Assembly (NCBI RefSeq): GCF_030845195.1 | Contig: NZ_CP132543.1 | Coordinates: 2,125,501 to 2,189,500, forward strand | DNA from: Sanyastnella coralliicola | GTDB taxonomy: Bacteria > Bacteroidota > Bacteroidia > Flavobacteriales_D > Sanyastnellaceae | Length of the DNA: 64,000 nucleotides | Reading direction: 5' to 3' | In this document: piece by piece, positions 48,229 through 59,400 of the stretch | Layout of the letters: the number at the start of each line of letters is the position of its first letter | Numbering within the stretch: the stretch's first letter is position 1 | The notes under the pieces: generated by a model | What the model saw: the letters and a program-made list of their open reading frames with translations, nothing else | What the model was told of the DNA's origin: nothing | Databases searched by the model: none | Program-made: the position numbers and the translations under genes

Positions 48229-48720
48229 TCACCATTGATAAATTGGTTCATTTAATACACTATGACCAATTCTACCTTCCGATGCATTCCACATTTCGAG
48301 AAGGTCTGGTCCTATTTGCTTAAGAAGATTCAATTTCATTGAATCATAAGGTTCGTTCAAATCAAGAATAATACGATTCTTCAAATACTTACTTGAAATA
48401 CCACAAGATATACTCAAGTTGACAGTTATAGAGTTTTCAAGTTCACTTTTAAGCATAAGAGTATACCCTAAATCTGTTATAGGAAGTTTAGTAACCTCAT
48501 CAAGGTTACGATTATCAAGAAGCAACTTTTTAATAGCCTGAGAACTTTGAGAAATCGGCAAATCACCCTCGTTTGATATCGGCCTACCTGTGATATACCA
48601 ATCAGTAGTGTGTAGGTTTTGTTCCAAGAGCAATAACGTAGAACGTATATATTCAGCACACTCCTCCAGTTCTGACTCTCTACTACCCCAATATATTCCT
48701 AAATAAAGCGTTTCTTTCAT
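48229..48720 (-). CDS. Imm52-like immunity protein for the RHS nuclease toxin
   Basis: 163-residue acidic, soluble protein with no signal peptide, so it acts in the cytoplasm where it should neutralise self or sibling toxin. The N-terminus LGIYWGSRESELEECAEYI (about 7-25) followed by WYITGRP (41-47) and LLLDNRNLDEV...LPITDLGYTL (67-88) matches the Imm52 pattern as I know it. In polymorphic-toxin surveys Imm52 is the usual neighbour of Tox-REase-5, which is the domain I see at the end of the upstream gene. Spacing is 10 bp behind the toxin stop, as expected for a toxin-immunity pair. Without a profile search the family name is a recognition call. Confidence 0.8.
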   Translation of the reverse strand: MKETLYLGIYWGSRESELEECAEYIRSTLLLLEQNLHTTDWYITGRPISNEGDLPISQSSQAIKKLLLDNRNLDEVTKLPITDLGYTLMLKSELENSITVNLSISCGISSKYLKNRIILDLNEPYDSMKLNLLKQIGPDLLEMWNASEGRIGHSVLNEPIYQW

Positions 48721-48730
48721 TTTTTCTTTT

Positions 48731-51700
48731 TCATTTCATCGACTGGTGGAATACTTTTATTCCAATTCCTTCCCGTTGGAAAAGTTCACGGACAATATCT
48801 GCGGCCTCTTTTTCCGCAAAATACCATTCAATAGTCGCCCCTTCTGCAGCATTGACTTGTCTAGTGGCCTGTTTGAGGAAACTTGACTGAACCCAATTTC
48901 TTTCTAGTAGCCACTTGTACTTACCTTTAGCTTCCAATAAGACTCCTGAACTCGAAATTCCATCGAAGTTAACGTTATTTAGGCGATATGTTTTACCAGC
49001 TTTGACACCCGTAATCAATTCTTGGTAGGATTTGGAGAATGACGACCAGCCCCTTGTTGATTCACTAACCCATCTGCCTCCCCATACTCCAGGTACTGCT
49101 CCGGTTGATAAAGTAAGCACATTTACATCTTCAACTGTAGAAGCATTATCGGGTGCATTCCAATCTCTCGAAATAATTTGACGGTGACGAACAACAGACG
49201 CTCCAACAAAATCAAATACAAAAGGATATCCATCATCGTATCCATTTTCCTGATTAATCCAATTACGATCGTCAATAAATTTGTCCTCATCTTCATCTAG
49301 CGTGTAATCATATATCGCTGAAGGTGCATGGTAGTCTATTCCTATAGTTGTTAGGTTATCGAATTTTTCTATCAGCGGCTCACCTTCAAATACCTCACCC
49401 GTCTCTTTGTTGATATAGTAGTGATCGGTAACTGCATATGCATATAGATCATCATTAAACCTAGCATATTGATCAATATCAACTTCCGTCCTGACGATTA
49501 TGGCTTCTCCATCTAGACCTAATTCAAACCAATGAATTACTCGTTTATGTTCTGCTCCTTCGAGTTCTATACCGTTTATAACGATGTTCTCTGAGAAGGC
49601 ATATGGAGAATTATGTGGATAATCTGGCGCCAAAGGATCTAGACTCAAGAACCTACCAATCCTAGCATCATGCATTCTGAATTTATAGTTGACACTATTG
49701 CCATCGCCTTTTAGCTCATCATCAGCTTCCTGCCCTTGGAAGCCATACCTATAGTCCTCCTGTGCAAAGGTCCTTCCTGGCATCAGCATACCGAAGGGGT
49801 AATAGTCGTTCAAAGCGGTCACTCGCGGCTTAAACACATAATATTGAGTATTCTGATCATATTCAAGAGTTTTCGCATCGCCAATCACCGCTGTAACATT
49901 TCCTAAGTGATTGGATATTTCAAACTGCTTGAATCCGGTAATGTCTGCAAATTGTTCATCAGAACTACTTATTTGATTCAATTGATATGTGGCTGCTCCG
50001 ATTACGTAATCAGTGAGTGACGAGGTTCCATCTGTACCGTAATAAACTGTTTTTGGTGATAGGGATAGATTCGATATAGTCACTCCAATTGATCTTCCAT
50101 CAGTGAGCATACCCAATCTAGAAGAACCGTTCAGATGTGTTCCTTGTAGCGTAAATATTAAGTCATATTCTAGGGGCTGCTGTGCTGGTGCAATCGCAAG
50201 GTCATATATGGCCAACTCAGTTCCCATCGGATCACGAGCGTAATACTGGACCTTCCATTCGGTTTCATCTTTCATAAAACCATTGGCATTTCTAAACTTC
50301 TCAATTTTCGCAATTCGATTGCCACCTTGGTCATAGATAAACTCTAAGTCTGATAAATAAACTCCATTCACTTGATCAGGGCGAATAACTCGCTCCACTT
50401 TGTTTTGGGTATTCCATTCAATCCAACCTATGCCATCTTCCGCATCTTGGATTAGTTGGCCTATTTCATCATACTCATAGTTGTCTTGAAGCTGGCCATC
50501 TAAATCATTATCCCATGGAGAATCCACGGCATCCTGAACGTATGTCAATCGATTTCGGTAACGTTCTTCGTCAGGCAAATTGACGTCTTCATAGGTGTAG
50601 TTATAGGTGAAGTTGTCCATCGCTAAATCAGAGGGATTGAGCATAGTATGACCATTCCTTACCAAGGTTTCAATATTCCCATTCGGGTCAAAAGAGTATG
50701 ATGAGGCGAAGTCATCAGATAAGGCCGAACCTAGTGGATGAACGTTGTTACCGAGTAACGTTGGGTCGTTCAATGGTGTAATCACATAGTTGGCTTGTTT
50801 TATCCGGTGTAATTGATCATACCTATAAATGGCCGTATGGTGATTCATGACGCCAACATTCGGAATGGATAGTTCTTGACTGAAAGCGTGTGATATAGCC
50901 GAAATATTTCCGCTGTACAAATCAAAGATGTCACTATCGAATGCTGACAAAGACTCTAGTTCAAAGTGATTTGCTGTCGATATCTGACCATCAGTAACGG
51001 CTTTGTAATCTCCCTCGAAATAATCAAGGGTGTAGCCATAGCTGTCTTCTGCGAAATGTGAATTGACTTTCGGAGAATTCACATCTTCGAAACCATCTTT
51101 ACCAATGTCACGGAATCGTTGAAGGGTGGCACTGTTCACTCCCTTAACCCAGCCTTGAATGGTATACGCGAAATCTTGCGCTGCAACTTGATTGTCTCCG
51201 ATTTCCGTTCTTGCTAATGGTCCATGTGCGTAATAAAAGTACTTGGCGTCATTGTGCCAGAATCGACCGTCAGTTGTCGTAAATACTGCATGCAATCTGT
51301 TATCAGCGTCATACTCATATCGATGTGCAAATTGATCCCATTCTCCCCATTGATATTTCACTTCATGTACATTGCCGCTGAACACATCATAATCGTACTC
51401 TATCTTCTTTGTTCCTTGATTAATCACATGTAATTCAGGGAATTCTTGAACTGCCTCTTTGACATTCCCGTGTATGTCATAAGAGAATACAGTAGCTGAT
51501 AGATATTTATTCTCAGGTAGTTCTTGAGGTGTCATTTCACGAATATGCGCCACCATGCTTACCCTGTTTCTCAGGTTGTCTTGGGTTCCATCCGCTAATG
51601 CACCTAAAACTTCTTGACTGGCTACTGAAGCGTCATACCAAGTATAGTTAACGTCTTCTTTGGTTGTTGATGCATTGATTAGTAGCTCAAAATCTGCTTG

Positions 51701-54700
51701 AGAGAAGTAGGTACCCGGCGGAATACTAACTCCACATGCTTGACCAGATTCATACGGTCTACTTAGTTCATCGTATAGCGTATAGCTGAAACAATTGTTT
51801 GCCAGTTGTTTGTCATTCTGACTGGCGATAATGCGATCAAGGTCGTCATACCAGAAATTTTCAATACCCCCATCAGGTGTCGACGATTTTACCATTTGCT
51901 GAAGACTATTGTAGGTGTATACGGTCTCCATTTGGTGGTTTGGGTCCATGAAGTTTCCTAACTGATCTTCTCTGTATTGTTGTACAAGGTCAATATCACT
52001 GCCAGAAAGTGGATGGACGCCAGCCGGCGGAACAGTCTTTACCAAATTTCCTGCCTGATCATAGTAGTACAAGGTAGACTGATAGTCCATCTTAGTGTAC
52101 TTCATTTTGAAGAATTCACGGTCATCTAAATTTTCATACCAATTTTGCATGTATAAATCCAGAAACTCCTGTTCAGCCAAAACTTCGTAATTGGCACTTT
52201 CTGCGTCGAATATTTCTTGCTCCATATCCGCTAAAACTACTTCGCATGCCATCTGACCAACACTACTGAAGGCAGATACTCCGCAACTGAAGGAAGGAGG
52301 GAAATTGTTTAGGCTAGCTGAATACAACCCATCGCACTCTTGTGCCCACTGATTAAGATCAGTTAGACTTGGTTGTGCATCAGAGGTTTCATAAAACTCT
52401 TCGATGATGTAGTCAAGAAAAGAACCATTGTTCGATATTCCGGCCAAGTCAATCGTCGGATTGGCAAAAACGTTGTACCCTTCAATGAAATTTGCCAGGT
52501 TAGAACAGTTGCACGCTATTGGCGCCTGGCCAGCGGTTAATGTTTCTGAACTTGGTACGACTAGATTCTCATTTGCATTCCAAATATCTACGAAATGGTC
52601 GTTGATGAGATCATTCAAATCATAATAATCAACACCTAAGTAGCTGACGTAAACACCGCCTCCTAAGACGTGATTCAGAGAAACTGTTTCCAAGAGGTTA
52701 CAGCCATTAGTACATAACGTCATGAGTAATGATTCTAATAACTCGAGCTCTTCACCACCAGCACCAAAATAACTCGGATAGCTATCCTCAACATACTCCA
52801 AGACTTCAGCTATGTATACCCCACAATCTACAGAGCAAAAAAGGTCCGCCACATCATCAGCCATTCCGTCTTCGACATCCTCGTCGTAGAATTCATCTAG
52901 GACCGAATAATCTGCGATATACACATTTGACTCATCGGTTACACTATTGTTATTCCCGCTACCCCAGCTTGTCTGCCAACCTTCAATTAATTCATCGAAC
53001 ATTGGACGATTGGGAAAGAGAATAAAATTCCCTGCCGACGCATTTTGGAATAATCCTCCGTTTAATAAATCTAGTGGTTCAGGGTTACCAAGAGGTTCTA
53101 TTGATCCACAAAAGCCAGTAATACAACTTTCAACCGGCTCTACAAATTCTAAGTACGCATCAAACGCTAATTCTCTGTAGAATCGATAAACGCTTTGAAA
53201 GAAGTAAGCCTTGCTGCTTTCATCAGCATTTGCCCCTATGTATCCGTTTTCTTCAAGAGAAGCGAATAAATTTGCTACTACGGGATCTAACCCGGAAGGT
53301 GGATTATTTGCGATGTCATGAGGATCGTCAAGTACATACCAAATTGACATGTATTTATCATCATCAAGTAAGCTTTGGTCATCATAATACTTAATGAAGT
53401 TACGCAGGTTTGCCTCGACAAGGTATTTCATTTCCTGTCGTTCAAGATCTAAAACCCCATCTCTATGTCCTGCAATGAACCAATCTAATGGTAGTTCATC
53501 TATGTTCATACCAGCATTTACGCAAAGGCCATTTGCGTACGCACCAATGTAGTTGTTGTATTGTAGATTCGTATTGAATTGGGTTCCGGTGAAGTCTGTA
53601 TCCATAGTTAAATTCCAACCAGTATGAACTGGATTGAAAACTTCAATTCCTAGCATGCCTCCTGATGAAATCTGTTGATCTACATGGTCTGGATAATTCC
53701 AAAAATCAACAGAGATTTCCCCAGAAATGATACCGCCTGAGCATGACTCTTTAGATAACATTACGTCACAACGAACATCATATTGACAAAACTCTGGATG
53801 GTACATAATGAATTGGTCAGGAAAATTTGGATAAATTTCAACAAACAATTCCCAGTTAGTCCTCAGATCGTCCCAATCATATATCCCTTGATTTTGAAAA
53901 TCTGAAAGCTGATATCCGAAATTGCAAAGACTTGTAGACACTACATTTTCGATAGAAATTAATTCACTGGTCAGCCAGCCATTCATATCATATCCGCTAT
54001 TATAAACTCCATACTCATCGATGCTTTCAGATAGGTTGTCAAAATACTGACCTCCCGGTGACATAGCGTCTAACATCTGAGTCATATAAAAAGAGCACCA
54101 ATCTAGTGGCTCTGCTACAGGATTGTCACAATCTGAAGCGCATTGCTCTATTTGAATTCTTGCGTTGGCAATTAGGGCATCATATCCTTCTGGTACATTA
54201 TTTAAGGCATCAACTGCATCAAGGTAAGCTACTAACGTCTGTTCGGCAGGATTGAAATTATCGGCAATCACAGTCGTAGTTCCATCGCCATTGATAAATC
54301 TCACCTGATCGCCATCACGCAGGTAATAACTTTCGAAGCAATCATTCCAACATTCGTCACATGTAAAATTCGCTGGAGCAAGTGGTTGATAGCAATTAGG
54401 TTCGGCCATATAGTTTGACAACTCCTGCTGCATTCCTTCCTGATCTAACTCTAATCTCTTATGAATCCGATAAGTGCCTGGAATGAGTATTGGAGGTGAA
54501 GCTTGATATCCCACATTCCCATCATCCCAGCTATCTACACCTAGTTCTTCAAAATGGTAAATCAATTCTTCTTCCAAGGTAATATCACTTGCGTTGACCA
54601 CTCGATAGAGGTCGATGTATATGTTGTATTTCGGATTGATATTCATTCCTGAACAACCTACTGTGAAAGTGTTGGGGAAAAGATCGTAGTAGAAGGTATG

Positions 54701-56440
54701 TTCCGAAGGTTCTACAACCACAAAAGTATGTTCTGCTTCGATTGCATCTTCCCATGAATCGGTGATATTGTAAAAAGTGAGATCTATATAGGTCTCGTCA
54801 CCGACTATTTCACCATTGGAAGTTTCTAGATGGTCAAGAGGTAGCAGGCTTTCTGGGTTTGAACCTGTCATATATTCTGCTACTTTTCGCCCCTTAAGAT
54901 CTGTGATTACTACATGGCCCTGTCCGTCTGGATCCACACTAACAGTTTTTAGGTACTGTGAGGCATACCCAACTTCATTTCCGAAGAGACTGTCTAGCTC
55001 CTCTTGATTTGGATTTCCGTAGAAATATGAAGTAACATGTTCATGTCCGTCAATAATCGCATGATCAATTCCTACTCCACTAGTCTTCATCGCTCTACCG
55101 GATCCGTCTTTTGATAGCACCGTTCTCGCATATGGATATCCTTGAGCATCAGCAACATATTCACCATGATGACCAAGACCAACATTTGACGAAGAATAGT
55201 AATTGCCTGGTCCTTCATCACCTTCACCTCCAGGGTGTAGTGGCAAATTGTTTTCTACGGTGTTCTCAACTCCATCCCAAATATCGAAATAGCTATAATC
55301 AAAATATCGGTTGGAAGAAGCATCCCAGAGTTGGTCTTCATAGAAGTGATATCCTTGATTCGGTTGAGGTGTGGGTAGGGTTTGAACTGTTTCTCTTCCA
55401 TTAAAGTCATAGACATTCGAATGCACTATGGCTAGGTCATCAGTGTTCTGGATGGTAACAGATTGACGTGTCCGCATCTGATCATCAGCAAAAGAAAGCG
55501 AAACAGATCGCCTTCCATTTTCACCAAAAGTTTGAGAAACCGACCAATTCAGATCTGAGAAAGCTGTTTGAGTCTGGATTGCCAAGGCAAACTCGTAAGT
55601 GGCGTCATCATCAGTTGACCAAGGCGTTACTGTTCGATTACCGGTAGAGATATCTTCACCTACCGCTCTTGCTCGAACGGCCAGTATCCCTCTTGGGTAT
55701 GTATTGGGAATCGTGTAATGGTTTTGATCCAACTGCACTCTTACGGCATTTCTCCAGTTTGGAGTCAACTGTGACCATTGACTATAATCTTCATTTTCGC
55801 CAAGTTCATAGAACAGCCATTCAATCTCATACTTCGTCGCACCAATAGGTTTTGACCACGCCAACTCAAACTCGTTTTGATTGTTTTCAAGCTGAAATTG
55901 CGTGATCACTGGTGGTACCGTCTCTTGCAAAGCGAATCGTTTATGTGAATTAATACCTACCTCGAGACGGCAATCAGGTGGTGTTTGATAATCCACATTA
56001 TTCTGCCCTGAACAATTCACGCAGACGTTCTTCACTTCAGCAAAGATTGCCCCTGGGTACAATTTGAGCTCTTGTTCTTGATAAGGCGTATCTAAATTAA
56101 AAGTGACCTCTAGTTCTTCATCCTCGATTAAGACAAAGCTTCCATCTTCGTAAACCAAGGTGACATCATAGGTAATTTCAGTCATCCAATCTTGGCTATA
56201 GAAGGTCTTTAAACTCTGTTCATAGCTCAACAGCACATAGGCCTCTTGATGCTGAATTGAAAAGTTAGAGTAGGTCTGGGACAAAATCTCTTCGTAGTAC
56301 TGGTCTTGAGAAGTAATCAACGTATTTGCGTTGACCACGTCAATGGCTTCCGAGTTATGCACATTCAAATCCTGAGCTGAAACACTCAAGGTAATCAACG
56401 TCAAAACAATCGAAAGAACGGATTGGATAGTCGTTTTCAT
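48731..56440 (-). CDS. Secreted RHS polymorphic toxin with C-terminal Tox-REase-5-type nuclease domain
   Basis: 2569-residue effector. Signal peptide residues 1-22 (cut near TLSVSAQD). Beta-rich fibronectin-like region and Cys-rich segments precede the YD/RHS repeats (for example YYDQAGNLVKTVPPAG, YEYDEIGQLIQDAEDG, YDQGGNRIAKIEKF). The RHS core ends with RMHDARIGRFLSLDPLAPDYP and GIELEG at 2295. The variable tail is 274 residues (genomic 49555 down). From about 2466 it matches Tox-REase-5: SKSYQELITG, NNVNFDGISSSGVLLEAKGK, QATRQVNAAEGATIEWYFAE, then IVRELFQREGIGIKVF. Predicted PD-(D/E)xK active residues D2493, E2503, K2505. It has no PAAR, VgrG-type or pre-toxin HINT segment. A likely immunity gene follows after 10 bp. 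Confidence 0.9.
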   Translation of the reverse strand: MKTTIQSVLSIVLTLITLSVSAQDLNVHNSEAIDVVNANTLITSQDQYYEEILSQTYSNFSIQHQEAYVLLSYEQSLKTFYSQDWMTEITYDVTLVYEDGSFVLIEDEELEVTFNLDTPYQEQELKLYPGAIFAEVKNVCVNCSGQNNVDYQTPPDCRLEVGINSHKRFALQETVPPVITQFQLENNQNEFELAWSKPIGATKYEIEWLFYELGENEDYSQWSQLTPNWRNAVRVQLDQNHYTIPNTYPRGILAVRARAVGEDISTGNRTVTPWSTDDDATYEFALAIQTQTAFSDLNWSVSQTFGENGRRSVSLSFADDQMRTRQSVTIQNTDDLAIVHSNVYDFNGRETVQTLPTPQPNQGYHFYEDQLWDASSNRYFDYSYFDIWDGVENTVENNLPLHPGGEGDEGPGNYYSSSNVGLGHHGEYVADAQGYPYARTVLSKDGSGRAMKTSGVGIDHAIIDGHEHVTSYFYGNPNQEELDSLFGNEVGYASQYLKTVSVDPDGQGHVVITDLKGRKVAEYMTGSNPESLLPLDHLETSNGEIVGDETYIDLTFYNITDSWEDAIEAEHTFVVVEPSEHTFYYDLFPNTFTVGCSGMNINPKYNIYIDLYRVVNASDITLEEELIYHFEELGVDSWDDGNVGYQASPPILIPGTYRIHKRLELDQEGMQQELSNYMAEPNCYQPLAPANFTCDECWNDCFESYYLRDGDQVRFINGDGTTTVIADNFNPAEQTLVAYLDAVDALNNVPEGYDALIANARIQIEQCASDCDNPVAEPLDWCSFYMTQMLDAMSPGGQYFDNLSESIDEYGVYNSGYDMNGWLTSELISIENVVSTSLCNFGYQLSDFQNQGIYDWDDLRTNWELFVEIYPNFPDQFIMYHPEFCQYDVRCDVMLSKESCSGGIISGEISVDFWNYPDHVDQQISSGGMLGIEVFNPVHTGWNLTMDTDFTGTQFNTNLQYNNYIGAYANGLCVNAGMNIDELPLDWFIAGHRDGVLDLERQEMKYLVEANLRNFIKYYDDQSLLDDDKYMSIWYVLDDPHDIANNPPSGLDPVVANLFASLEENGYIGANADESSKAYFFQSVYRFYRELAFDAYLEFVEPVESCITGFCGSIEPLGNPEPLDLLNGGLFQNASAGNFILFPNRPMFDELIEGWQTSWGSGNNNSVTDESNVYIADYSVLDEFYDEDVEDGMADDVADLFCSVDCGVYIAEVLEYVEDSYPSYFGAGGEELELLESLLMTLCTNGCNLLETVSLNHVLGGGVYVSYLGVDYYDLNDLINDHFVDIWNANENLVVPSSETLTAGQAPIACNCSNLANFIEGYNVFANPTIDLAGISNNGSFLDYIIEEFYETSDAQPSLTDLNQWAQECDGLYSASLNNFPPSFSCGVSAFSSVGQMACEVVLADMEQEIFDAESANYEVLAEQEFLDLYMQNWYENLDDREFFKMKYTKMDYQSTLYYYDQAGNLVKTVPPAGVHPLSGSDIDLVQQYREDQLGNFMDPNHQMETVYTYNSLQQMVKSSTPDGGIENFWYDDLDRIIASQNDKQLANNCFSYTLYDELSRPYESGQACGVSIPPGTYFSQADFELLINASTTKEDVNYTWYDASVASQEVLGALADGTQDNLRNRVSMVAHIREMTPQELPENKYLSATVFSYDIHGNVKEAVQEFPELHVINQGTKKIEYDYDVFSGNVHEVKYQWGEWDQFAHRYEYDADNRLHAVFTTTDGRFWHNDAKYFYYAHGPLARTEIGDNQVAAQDFAYTIQGWVKGVNSATLQRFRDIGKDGFEDVNSPKVNSHFAEDSYGYTLDYFEGDYKAVTDGQISTANHFELESLSAFDSDIFDLYSGNISAISHAFSQELSIPNVGVMNHHTAIYRYDQLHRIKQANYVITPLNDPTLLGNNVHPLGSALSDDFASSYSFDPNGNIETLVRNGHTMLNPSDLAMDNFTYNYTYEDVNLPDEERYRNRLTYVQDAVDSPWDNDLDGQLQDNYEYDEIGQLIQDAEDGIGWIEWNTQNKVERVIRPDQVNGVYLSDLEFIYDQGGNRIAKIEKFRNANGFMKDETEWKVQYYARDPMGTELAIYDLAIAPAQQPLEYDLIFTLQGTHLNGSSRLGMLTDGRSIGVTISNLSLSPKTVYYGTDGTSSLTDYVIGAATYQLNQISSSDEQFADITGFKQFEISNHLGNVTAVIGDAKTLEYDQNTQYYVFKPRVTALNDYYPFGMLMPGRTFAQEDYRYGFQGQEADDELKGDGNSVNYKFRMHDARIGRFLSLDPLAPDYPHNSPYAFSENIVINGIELEGAEHKRVIHWFELGLDGEAIIVRTEVDIDQYARFNDDLYAYAVTDHYYINKETGEVFEGEPLIEKFDNLTTIGIDYHAPSAIYDYTLDEDEDKFIDDRNWINQENGYDDGYPFVFDFVGASVVRHRQIISRDWNAPDNASTVEDVNVLTLSTGAVPGVWGGRWVSESTRGWSSFSKSYQELITGVKAGKTYRLNNVNFDGISSSGVLLEAKGKYKWLLERNWVQSSFLKQATRQVNAAEGATIEWYFAEKEAADIVRELFQREGIGIKVFHQSMK

Positions 56441-56459
56441 GGTCCTTTAGGTTTTGAGG

Positions 56460-59400
56460 TTATGGGTTTTGAATGAGAGTACGTCCGGTTGAAACGGTTT
56501 GTATACCATTGACGGTTTCAACTTTAGTTTGTACTAATTGCCCCCTTCGATCATATACATAGACCGTTGCATAGTTATTGTTATCCAGAGTTGCCACCAA
56601 TCGACGATCAACGCTAGAGTATACATAAGTCGCCATCGATGCGTTTTTAGGGCAGATTCTTAAATCATCAAAATAGGCAGGTTGTCCATTTGTGCTTGAT
56701 AGTTGAAGTAAATACTCTAGCTGATCATTGGCGTACGTGTAATCAAATTCTAGTTTGACCCAGCCATCCATCGCCTCTGAAGCAACGGCTTGTACTTCTT
56801 GAATCACCGTATTTGTTTCATCAGCTAATCTAACCTTTGGGGTTCCTTCATTGCCTACGTAAGCCCAAACGGAAACATGTGCGATTTCCGGACCTGATGA
56901 GAAGGTCGGATGGTATTCGTCAAAGGAGTTGGAGAGCGGATCAATCGGAATACTAATTGAAGCACCAGCGGGCACCTCAAGCGAATAATCCCCAGTGTGC
57001 GCAAAGACATCTGAAACTGTGGTTCCTATTGGAAAAAATAAGTTGCCGTTTCCTTCTACCGAGCTGTAATCCCCGGCTCCTAGTTCGAACGACTCAAAAG
57101 CCACTTCATTAACCAAGGCATTTACAGACTCAGCGATTACTTGACTGCCTTCTATATTCGTAAGCGAAGCGGTCGGAACACCTAATGGATTCGAGCTTTG
57201 TACTGGAACCCCTTCTAAAGTGTAACGGTCAACGTGTGATTTCCAGATGTAATCTGGGTTATCATCGAGCGGTGTTTCGCTTCGCCAATCAAACCATTTA
57301 AACTGTGAATAGAGTCCATCCCTGTCTATTCTAGTGGTTGGGTCCGAAGACTGCTCTCGCGATTCACGATAAACGAAGGTGTATTCCGGCCGCTCAATGC
57401 CACTCATGCCATATCGATAGGGGTTCTGAGAACTTGCCACCGCATTACCTATTTCATTGACGGTGTTAATTGATGCTTGGGAAAAATATGTATCCGCCCA
57501 TTGGTCTGATAGGCTTGTAGCATCCGCATGCAATACTTTGACACATCGTTCACCAATGCACTGGAACCAATCTACCATATCGGATGTAATCGGTGCTGTG
57601 CCAAGGATATTTCCATCACGATCAATTAAATTGAAGAAATCAGATTCTATATTGATTTCTAAATATGTTGATCCGTCTATTTCATTCGGGTTAAAATCAC
57701 CTAAATCAAAGGGGATCACCAAAGCAATTCGGCATGGCCCATATTCTTCTATGACATCACTATCAATAATTAATTCATATCCAGTCAGATTCCCTTCGCT
57801 GTCTACTACTTCATCAATCTTTGGTCGAAATTCAATTTCATCTCCTGTGAAATCACAACCATGACTGAATACGGCATTCACTGGAGGGTCACCAATTAAC
57901 TCATCTAGAGTCACCGACGTTGGCGCAACACCTGGATTTGACATGTCATTAAATCCTTGTAAAAACTCTTGAATATTAAGATAACTAAGCGGATCGCTCA
58001 AAGAAATAACTGTGCCTAAACGAGAAGAGGATAAATTACGCCGTGCTGGCCGAATTACTGTTCCGTTCGCTAACGATATATCTATAATTGATTGCCCTTC
58101 TTCATCAATTAGTTTCCAATTAGGATCATCAAATTCAATCCAAGCGTGCTCAATCGTTCCATTCAGGTTAACAAGTAGTTCATCGCCTTCGTTTACCAAC
58201 TCTATCAACTCTGAAGGCTCCGGAAATACAATAACCCCCATCTGATCAGTATTAATCGTCAAATCCTGGCGATAGTTTAAGTATCCGCTTCTTGCATCGT
58301 CGTAGTAGGGATAGGCGGGCTGACTGTACGAGTAGACATTTTCCCGCCATTCATTATCAACAGTAGTCAATAACACTCCGGTGCCCTGAGAACAAAAGAC
58401 CTCATTCTCAGTCTTAACCCAGGAACCGTCAGTCAACGTAACTACTTCTCTTAATAGCCCTGATCTCCTGATAACCTTAGAATTAGTAATGATCCTAGAA
58501 TTCGTATGAACGTATTCCACATCTGCTTGTGCGTTTGGTAGAACTATTCCTCCTTCATTTAAGGTTCCGATATTTCCACCGATATCCGCATTCCAATGAT
58601 TGAATTCTTTGGCATAGACTAGGAAATCTCGTTCAACCCCTACAGTTCGCTTGTCTACATAGCCCAATTCAGTCATAACATCGACCAAGCTGCTCAAATT
58701 TCCGTCATCATCTGTCCAATACAAATAGGAAGTAGTACTCTGCGCTTCGCCTTCGCTATATCCCTTTTCCGAATAATTAGACTGGCTTTTCAACTTTCCA
58801 TGCATATCGTTGGTTTCTATACATATGCCTTGCGAAAAACCTTGGTTCTGAAAGATTTGCCAACCTGTATACGGGAGCGGGATTGGCACTAACTTAGAAA
58901 GAAGCGTACCCCCAGATTGAGACAGAATAGTTCGAGCGAATTTTGTCGGATAGTCTTTTGCTGTATAAAACTCCAGTTCTTGCACTCCTGACCCCATGAT
59001 CTCTTGGTCTTGCAAAAGTTGATTCTGACCATTTGACCTTATAACCACATGACTATAACCTACCGCAGCCATCGGGTAATAAGGCAATCCAAGCGGTAAT
59101 TCGGTAAATGTGGTGGCTGAACGCAAAGAAACAGGAGTATTGGAATTGTTATATGCCACTGGACTTACCAGTGCATTTTCTTCAACATGAACCATTGGCT
59201 CATTAATAGCTACGCCACTACACAAGCCATCGCGATTGAGATAGTCATATGAAATCGAAAGTTCAACATTTTCAGATTGACCATTGTAATCATTCATTTC
59301 TTCCCACCCAGAGAAGACACTAATCGACTTCACACGATGACCGCCACCATACTTAGATTGTCTTACTGGTAAACGTATAAAAGCTAAAGGGTCCCCATTA

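Noticed and set aside
47967-48323. Plus-strand ORF of 118 codons
   Set aside because: Overlaps the 3' end of the immunity gene on the other strand and shows no protein-like features.
48731-49555. T6SS-type RHS effector
   Set aside because: There is a Sec signal peptide and no PAAR, VgrG or Hcp gene or domain in the window.
57457-57864. Plus-strand ORF of 135 codons
   Set aside because: Lies wholly inside the 2097-aa SpvB-like gene on the other strand.
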